A DNA stretch of 64,000 nucleotides, from contig JAOPWC010000118.1 of assembly GCA_025965895.1 (NCBI GenBank), forward strand, positions 124,001 through 188,000, written 5' to 3'. The notes under the pieces are model-generated. The model saw only the letters and a program-made list of their open reading frames with translations. It had not been told where the DNA came from and ran no database searches. Below, in pieces: positions 61,630-64,000 of this stretch (position 1 is the stretch's first letter; the number at the start of each line of letters is the position of its first letter). This DNA comes from Mycobacterium sp. (GTDB taxonomy: Bacteria > Actinomycetota > Actinomycetes > Mycobacteriales > Mycobacteriaceae). The position numbers were made by a program, and so were the translations under genes.

Positions 61630-62135
61630 ATGCGCGTTCTTATCACCTGTCAGCGGCCTGGTCGGCCCTCCGACGCGAGGGAGACCGTCAGGCGGCGCAG
61701 GGAGGAGCGGGCGAGGCTGGCGAAACTCCATATGCCGCCGGTGTTTTCGGGCAGCTGGGAAGCCTCCGACGTGCTGGCGCCGCTACAGCCCGGCGAGTCG
61801 ATCACCGGCATCAGCATCTGCAAAGGCACAGTGATGGGCCGGGCACTGGTCGTCGGACCCGACACCATCGACGACCTCGAGCCGGACGAGATCATGATCG
61901 CCCACGTCACCGATGTCGGCTACACCGCGCTGTTGGGTCACTGCGGCGCCGTTGTCACCGACATCGGCGGCGTGATGTCTCATGCCGCGGTGGTGGCCCG
62001 CGAGTACGGGGTGCCTGCGTCGTCGATACCCAGGTCGCAGCTGCGCGGATCAAGACCGGTGCGCTGGTAGAGGTCAACGGAGCCGCGGGCACGGTGACCG
62101 TGCTTGAGCCGGCGCCCGACGACGAACTCGTATGA
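61630..62135 (+). pseudogene. PEP-utilising enzyme mobile domain, truncated and frameshifted
   Basis: From ATG 61630 (GGAGG upstream) the frame encodes SDARETVRRRREERARLAKL, the swivelling phospho-His domain GDTD-type region VTDVGYTALLGHCGAVVTDI and GGVMSHAAVVAREYGVP. Near 62014 one base is missing; the next frame continues CVVDTQVAAARIKTGALVEV and NGAAGTVTVLEPAP to TGA 62133-62135, which overlaps the next ATG. The large N-terminal nucleotide-binding region of the family is absent. So it is a C-terminal relic, although its ATGA overlap shows the original operon. Confidence 0.78.
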
Positions 62136-63355
62136 CCGTCGCATCGAACAGGAAGATTGGCAACGTGGAATACGGCATGGGCCCCGAGCTGGAGGCGTTC
62201 CGCGCCGAGGTGCGCGCATTCGTCGCCAAGCACGCACCGCCGATCCGGCCACGGGCCGGGGTGCGCAGTGCCGAGAGCGAGGCCGAGCTCAAGGCGCTTC
62301 GGGAGTGGACTGCGCGGCTGTATGAGGCCGGCTACGCCGGCGCCGACTGGCCCGCCGAGTACGGCGGGCGCGCCGATCGCTCACCCGAACACGCGTTTAT
62401 CGTCGGCGAGGAACTGGCCCGTGCCCAGCTACCTGGTGTGCAGGGCGGCGGCGCGCTGGCGTCGCACGCGCTGATCCACTACGGGACCGACGAACAGCGC
62501 CGCCGCCACCTGCCCGAGATCCGCGCCGGCCGCGAGCTCTGGTGCCAGCTGTTCAGCGAACCCGGCGCCGGAAGTGATCTGGCGTCGCTTCGCACCCGCG
62601 CGGTACGCAACGGTGACACGTATATCGTGAGTGGCCAAAAGGTGTGGACAACCGACGGGCACTGGGCGCACTACGGCTACTTGCTGGCACGCACCGATCC
62701 CGACGCGCCGAAACACAAAGGCATCAGCGCGTTCATCCTCGACATGTCCACCCCGGGCGTCACCGTGCGCCCGTTGCGCGAACTCACCGGGACCTCTGAT
62801 TTCAACGAGGTGTTCTTTGACGCGGTCGTCATACCGGCTGACGCGATGATCGGCGCATCGGAGCAGGGGTGGGTGATCGCGAACGCAACGCTGGCACACG
62901 AGCGAACCAGCGTCGGCGCGGTAGTGGTCAAGCTACGCCTGGCCGTCGACGCACTAATCACCCTGGCGGGCAACGTCGCAGTCGACGACCGTCCGGCGAT
63001 CGAGAGCGACCGCGTCCGTGACCGAATCGGGCAGTTCAGCGCCGAGGTGGAGGCATTGTCGGCGCTGACCTACGCCAACGTCACCCGCTGGTCGCGCCGC
63101 GAGGAACGCATGCACGACGCCGCGATGGCCAAGCTGATGTTCAGCGAGCTGAATCTGGAGATGGCCCGATTCGCCCTGGAGCTCGGGGGCGAATCCGGGC
63201 TACTGGTCGAGGGCGACCCGAATGCGCTTGACGACGGACGCTGGCAAGACGAGTGGCTCTACGCCCGGGCCTACACCATCGCCGGTGGCAGCTCGGAAAT
63301 CATGCGCACTCTGATCGCCGAACGCGGGCTCGGCTTGCCGCGCAACCGTCGATAG
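62132..63355 (+). CDS. Acyl-CoA dehydrogenase (FadE type)
   Basis: 407 residues from ATG 62132, fixed by the ATGA overlap with the shifted PEP-domain frame. Motifs: DWPAEYGGRADRS, LFSEPGAGSDLASLRTRA, VSGQKVWTTDGHWAHYGYLL, FNEVFFDAVVIPADAMIG and the C-terminal AGGSSEIMRTLIAERGLGLP. It catalyses alpha-beta oxidation of an acyl-CoA. It converges with another acyl-CoA dehydrogenase gene; the two may be partner subunits. Confidence 0.93.
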   Translation: MTVASNRKIGNVEYGMGPELEAFRAEVRAFVAKHAPPIRPRAGVRSAESEAELKALREWTARLYEAGYAGADWPAEYGGRADRSPEHAFIVGEELARAQLPGVQGGGALASHALIHYGTDEQRRRHLPEIRAGRELWCQLFSEPGAGSDLASLRTRAVRNGDTYIVSGQKVWTTDGHWAHYGYLLARTDPDAPKHKGISAFILDMSTPGVTVRPLRELTGTSDFNEVFFDAVVIPADAMIGASEQGWVIANATLAHERTSVGAVVVKLRLAVDALITLAGNVAVDDRPAIESDRVRDRIGQFSAEVEALSALTYANVTRWSRREERMHDAAMAKLMFSELNLEMARFALELGGESGLLVEGDPNALDDGRWQDEWLYARAYTIAGGSSEIMRTLIAERGLGLPRNRR

Positions 63356-63363
63356 CGCGACGG

Positions 63364-64000
63364 TCAGGTCGTGACCAGCGCGGCGCGGTGTTCGGCGACC
63401 GATCCGTCGAGTGCCTCGTCGACCTTGATGCGGCGCAGGAACAGGTGGAGGTCGTGCTCCCAGGTGAAGCCGATGCCGCCGTGCACTTGCAGCGCCGTGC
63501 CGGCGACCTCGCTGGCCGCCGACTTCGCATAAGCCGCTGCCGCCGAGGCGGCATGTGAGCGTTTGACGGGATCGGGTCTGTCCAGAGCGTCGGCGGCCGC
63601 CCACAGGACCGACCGCCCCGCCTCCACCCGGACTGCCATGTCCGCGCAGTGGTGTTTGACGGCCTGAAAGGAGCCGATCGGCACGCCGAACTGCTCGCGT
63701 TGCCCCGCGTAGGCAACGGTCATCTCGAGCAGCCGCGCCGCACCACCCAGCGCGTCCACCGCGCGGTGGACCGCCAGGGCATCACGGACACCGGACAGGG
63801 TCCCGGCGGGCAACGTCGCCCATTGGTCGACCGAGCCGTCCAGCTGTAGCCGTGCCCACGACCTCGTGAGATCCAATGTCGACATCGCGACGAGTGTCGG
63901 GTTGCGGACCACGGCCAGATACTCGGCGTCGTCGGTACGGCCCGCGATGGCGAAGCAGGGCATGTCGGCGGCCATGGGCACCGGGCTACTGCTACCACTG
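63364..64000 (-). CDS. Acyl-CoA dehydrogenase, C-terminal part (5' end outside window)
   Basis: The frame is open to the window edge; the visible ~211 residues end at TGA 63364. Motifs: QREQFGVPIGSFQAVKHHCADM and VHGGIGFTWEHDLHLFLRRI, the C-terminal pattern of the partner-type acyl-CoA dehydrogenases (as at 8327). An ATG at 63981 is internal to the protein, because family homology would start well upstream. Convergent with the acyl-CoA dehydrogenase at 62132, 8 bp apart. Confidence 0.9.
   Translation of the reverse strand, partial: SGSSSPVPMAADMPCFAIAGRTDDAEYLAVVRNPTLVAMSTLDLTRSWARLQLDGSVDQWATLPAGTLSGVRDALAVHRAVDALGGAARLLEMTVAYAGQREQFGVPIGSFQAVKHHCADMAVRVEAGRSVLWAAADALDRPDPVKRSHAASAAAAYAKSAASEVAGTALQVHGGIGFTWEHDLHLFLRRIKVDEALDGSVAEHRAALVTT

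Overview
The window comes from a high-GC mycobacterium, most likely an environmental Mycolicibacterium-type species. The signs are a complete yrbE/mce operon with two Mce-associated membrane proteins, a DUF732 secreted protein, an SDR with the TGAARGQGRSHA signature of the mycofactocin-coupled family, many fadD/fadE-type genes, and very frequent ATGA/GTGA stop-start overlaps. I see no tRNA, rRNA, CRISPR array, transposase or phage gene.

Region 1 (1-35.4 kb) is a dense acyl-CoA catabolic supercluster. It runs: partial aldehyde dehydrogenase, CoA-transferase and VOC protein (+); SDR, CoA hydrolase, acyl-CoA dehydrogenase, small protein, amidohydrolase, acyl-CoA dehydrogenase, acyl-CoA ligase, P450 and SCP-type thiolase (-); acyl-CoA ligase and a frameshifted small protein (+); amidohydrolase divergent from a TetR regulator; ligase, two NAD(P)-dependent oxidoreductases and a Cys-less thiolase homologue (-); an HTH protein divergent from a P450-ferredoxin pair; an amidohydrolase/Cys-less thiolase/DUF35/Cys-rich protein operon (-); and a fused CoA-transferase, TetR, DUF2889 protein, thioesterase and alpha/beta hydrolase (+). 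The content fits activation, hydroxylation, beta-oxidation and retro-aldol or decarboxylative shortening of a bulky substrate such as a terpenoid, steroid-like or aromatic-acid side chain. The actual substrate cannot be read from the sequence.

Region 2 (34.6-48.7 kb) has a FadR-type GntR regulator and a luciferase-like monooxygenase, then a 1.4 kb non-coding stretch with a direct repeat and AT-rich palindromes. It is followed by yrbEA-yrbEB-mceA-B-C-D-E-F and two mam-like genes, a lipid importer that may feed the catabolic genes. No MceG ATPase is in the window.

Region 3 (48.7-64 kb) is mixed. It has a cysteine-hydrolase-fold protein without the usual Cys, an acyl-CoA ligase, a mycofactocin-type SDR, a broken DoxX gene, a DUF35-thiolase pair, a MaoC hydratase, several small secreted proteins, a ppdK gene broken by two frameshifts, a fused double-domain acyl-CoA dehydrogenase, a truncated and frameshifted PEP-utiliser domain gene, and two more acyl-CoA dehydrogenases (the last one leaves the window).

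Points of most interest are a tandem 32-bp repeat at 5580-5643 that makes a chain of overlapping 11-codon minicistrons between two genes; a pair of TTGACA-N4-TGTCAA operators; a scattered AACCnGGTT-like palindrome family; thiolase homologues without the nucleophilic Cys encoded beside DUF35 and amidohydrolase genes; a fused CoA-transferase lacking the catalytic Asp in both halves; and five decayed genes in a region where long genes are otherwise intact.
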